The notes beneath the pieces were generated by a model. It was not told the origin of the DNA, made no database searches, and saw nothing but the letters and a program-made list of their open reading frames with translations. The translations under genes were made by a program, and so were the position numbers. Shown here one piece after another: positions 6,415-7,404 of a stretch of DNA of 7,404 bases. Every line of letters begins with the position of its first letter. Position 1 is the stretch's first letter. Source of the stretch: an uncultured Chloroflexota bacterium (GTDB taxonomy: Bacteria; Chloroflexota; Limnocylindria; Limnocylindrales; Limnocylindraceae); NCBI GenBank assembly GCA_903944295.1, contig CAJARA010000134.1:1-7404 (forward strand), given 5' to 3'.

Positions 6415-7404
6415 TCAGGCGAGTGAATCGAAGATGCGTAGATAGCTAGCGTCCAGTGGGCGGTTCTTCCCGCCGACCTCGGCGAGTGGAACCTCAACGA
6501 TCTCGCCGGCGCGAAGTGCGACCATCACGCCCCAGCGTCCCGTCTCAAGCGCATCAACCGCGGCAACTCCGTAGCGTGCGCCGAGCACGCGATCGGCTGC
6601 GGATGGGGGACCGCCACGCTGCAGATGGCCGAGCCTCGTGCAGCGCACTTCAAGGCCGGTCCGCTCTTCAAGGATCGCAGCGATCGCATCGCCAACGGCG
6701 ATCTTGTCCAGGCGTGGATGACCGAACTCGTCGCGCGGGACGTCGCCGCTCAAGTTGAGCAGCGCCTCTGGGAGCTGCACCCCTTCAGAGACCACGATCA
6801 CGGACGCGCCAGTGGCGTAGTTGCGGCGTCGCGTGACAAGTTCTACGAGTCGATCAATTTTTGCGGAGTCGACTGGCGACTCGGGGACGAGAATCGCATC
6901 GGCGCCGCCGGCGAGTCCCCCCCATGCAGCGACCCAGCCCGCATCTCGCCCCATCACCTCAACTACGGCGACACGGTGATGCGATGAGGTGGTGGTCTGG
7001 ATGCGGTCGAGTGCCTCTGTGACGATGTTGGCGGCGGTGTCGAAGCCGAGGCAGCCCTCGGTCCCCCAGACGTCGTTATCCATCGTCTTCGGGATTGCCA
7101 CTACTGCGGCTCCGCGCTTCGCAAGGCCCGCGGCAACGGAGAGGGTGTCGTCGCCACCAATCACAACGAGCGCATCGAGCCCAAGGCTCTTGATGGATGC
7201 CTCTGCTGCGTCGAGTCCGCCCTCACGCTTGAGTAGATTGGTGCGGCTAGATCCGATGATCGTGCCGCCGCGTGTCTGGATGCCACGCACCTCGCTACGG
7301 TCAAGCGGTCGTGTCAGCGTTGCTGCGGGATTTGCAAGCCCAGCCCAGCCATCCATGATGCCGGTGACGTGATGACCTCCAGACTCGGCGCGCCGCACAA
7401 CGGC
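6415..7404 (-). CDS. pfkA: 6-phosphofructokinase, group III, predicted pyrophosphate-dependent (N-terminus outside window)
   Basis: This gene phosphorylates fructose 6-phosphate to fructose 1,6-bisphosphate in cytoplasmic glycolysis. The frame is open to the window edge (329 residues seen); about 20 N-terminal residues with the GGGDxPG loop lie outside, and the GTG at 7396-7398 falls within the conserved AVVRRAESGGH helix, so it is not a start. Motifs in order: DGWAGL, TRGGTIIGSSRTN, VIGGDDTL (bases about 7144-7167), IPKTMDNDVWGTEGCLGFDTA with the catalytic Asp, VVEVMGRDAGWVA, VPESPVD, VVSEG, and LGHLQRGGPPSAADR. At the two positions homologous to E. coli PfkA Gly104 and Gly124 it has Asp (7147-7149) and Lys (7087-7089), the pair found in PPi-dependent enzymes; ATP-dependent group III enzymes such as that of Streptomyces have Gly plus Lys. 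PPi use (EC 2.7.1.90) is therefore predicted but not proven. It heads the operon with the phosphomutase/DUF3090/SCO1664 trio. Confidence 0.93.
   Translation of the reverse strand, partial: AVVRRAESGGHHVTGIMDGWAGLANPAATLTRPLDRSEVRGIQTRGGTIIGSSRTNLLKREGGLDAAEASIKSLGLDALVVIGGDDTLSVAAGLAKRGAAVVAIPKTMDNDVWGTEGCLGFDTAANIVTEALDRIQTTTSSHHRVAVVEVMGRDAGWVAAWGGLAGGADAILVPESPVDSAKIDRLVELVTRRRNYATGASVIVVSEGVQLPEALLNLSGDVPRDEFGHPRLDKIAVGDAIAAILEERTGLEVRCTRLGHLQRGGPPSAADRVLGARYGVAAVDALETGRWGVMVALRAGEIVEVPLAEVGGKNRPLDASYLRIFDSLA

Overview
The window is a gene-dense chromosomal segment of roughly 60% GC with almost no intergenic DNA. It holds two convergent gene blocks that meet in a 19-bp junction near 4365-4383. 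No RNA genes, transposons, CRISPR arrays or phage genes were seen. The gene content fits a high-GC, Gram-positive-like bacterium: homodimeric-type pyruvate dehydrogenase E1, a group III phosphofructokinase, and the trio MSMEG_4193-type phosphomutase / DUF3090 / SCO1664-type kinase-like protein. That trio is characteristic of Actinobacteria and, as I recall, is also found in some Chloroflexota. The moderate GC leaves either phylum open. I see no marker that settles it.

Plus-strand block (2-4364): the C-terminal third of pyruvate dehydrogenase E1 (aceE), then after 24 bp an FTR1/EfeU-type iron permease. This overlaps by ATGA with an ABC ATPase, which is followed by an overlapping ABC permease and then, after 37 bp, a lipoprotein substrate-binding protein. 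The last three genes form a complete NitT/TauT/SsuABC-like importer. Its cargo is not fixed by the sequence; the binding protein most resembles NMT1/THI5-like proteins assigned to flavin or thiamine-pyrimidine uptake.

Minus-strand block (7404-4384, read right to left): 6-phosphofructokinase (the first ~20 residues lie outside the window), then, 2 bp later, the phosphomutase-like histidine phosphatase, DUF3090 (TAATG overlap), and the SCO1664-family kinase-like protein (8-bp gap). The tight packing implies one transcript. The phosphofructokinase carries both Asp and Lys at the two positions that mark pyrophosphate-dependent enzymes, so it is predicted to use PPi instead of ATP.

The most interesting items are the predicted PPi-dependent phosphofructokinase, its direct linkage to the uncharacterised kinase-like/phosphomutase/zinc-ribbon trio, the coupling of an orphan EfeU to an ABC importer of unknown cargo, and a marked excess of GATC with four copies of GCGATCGC.
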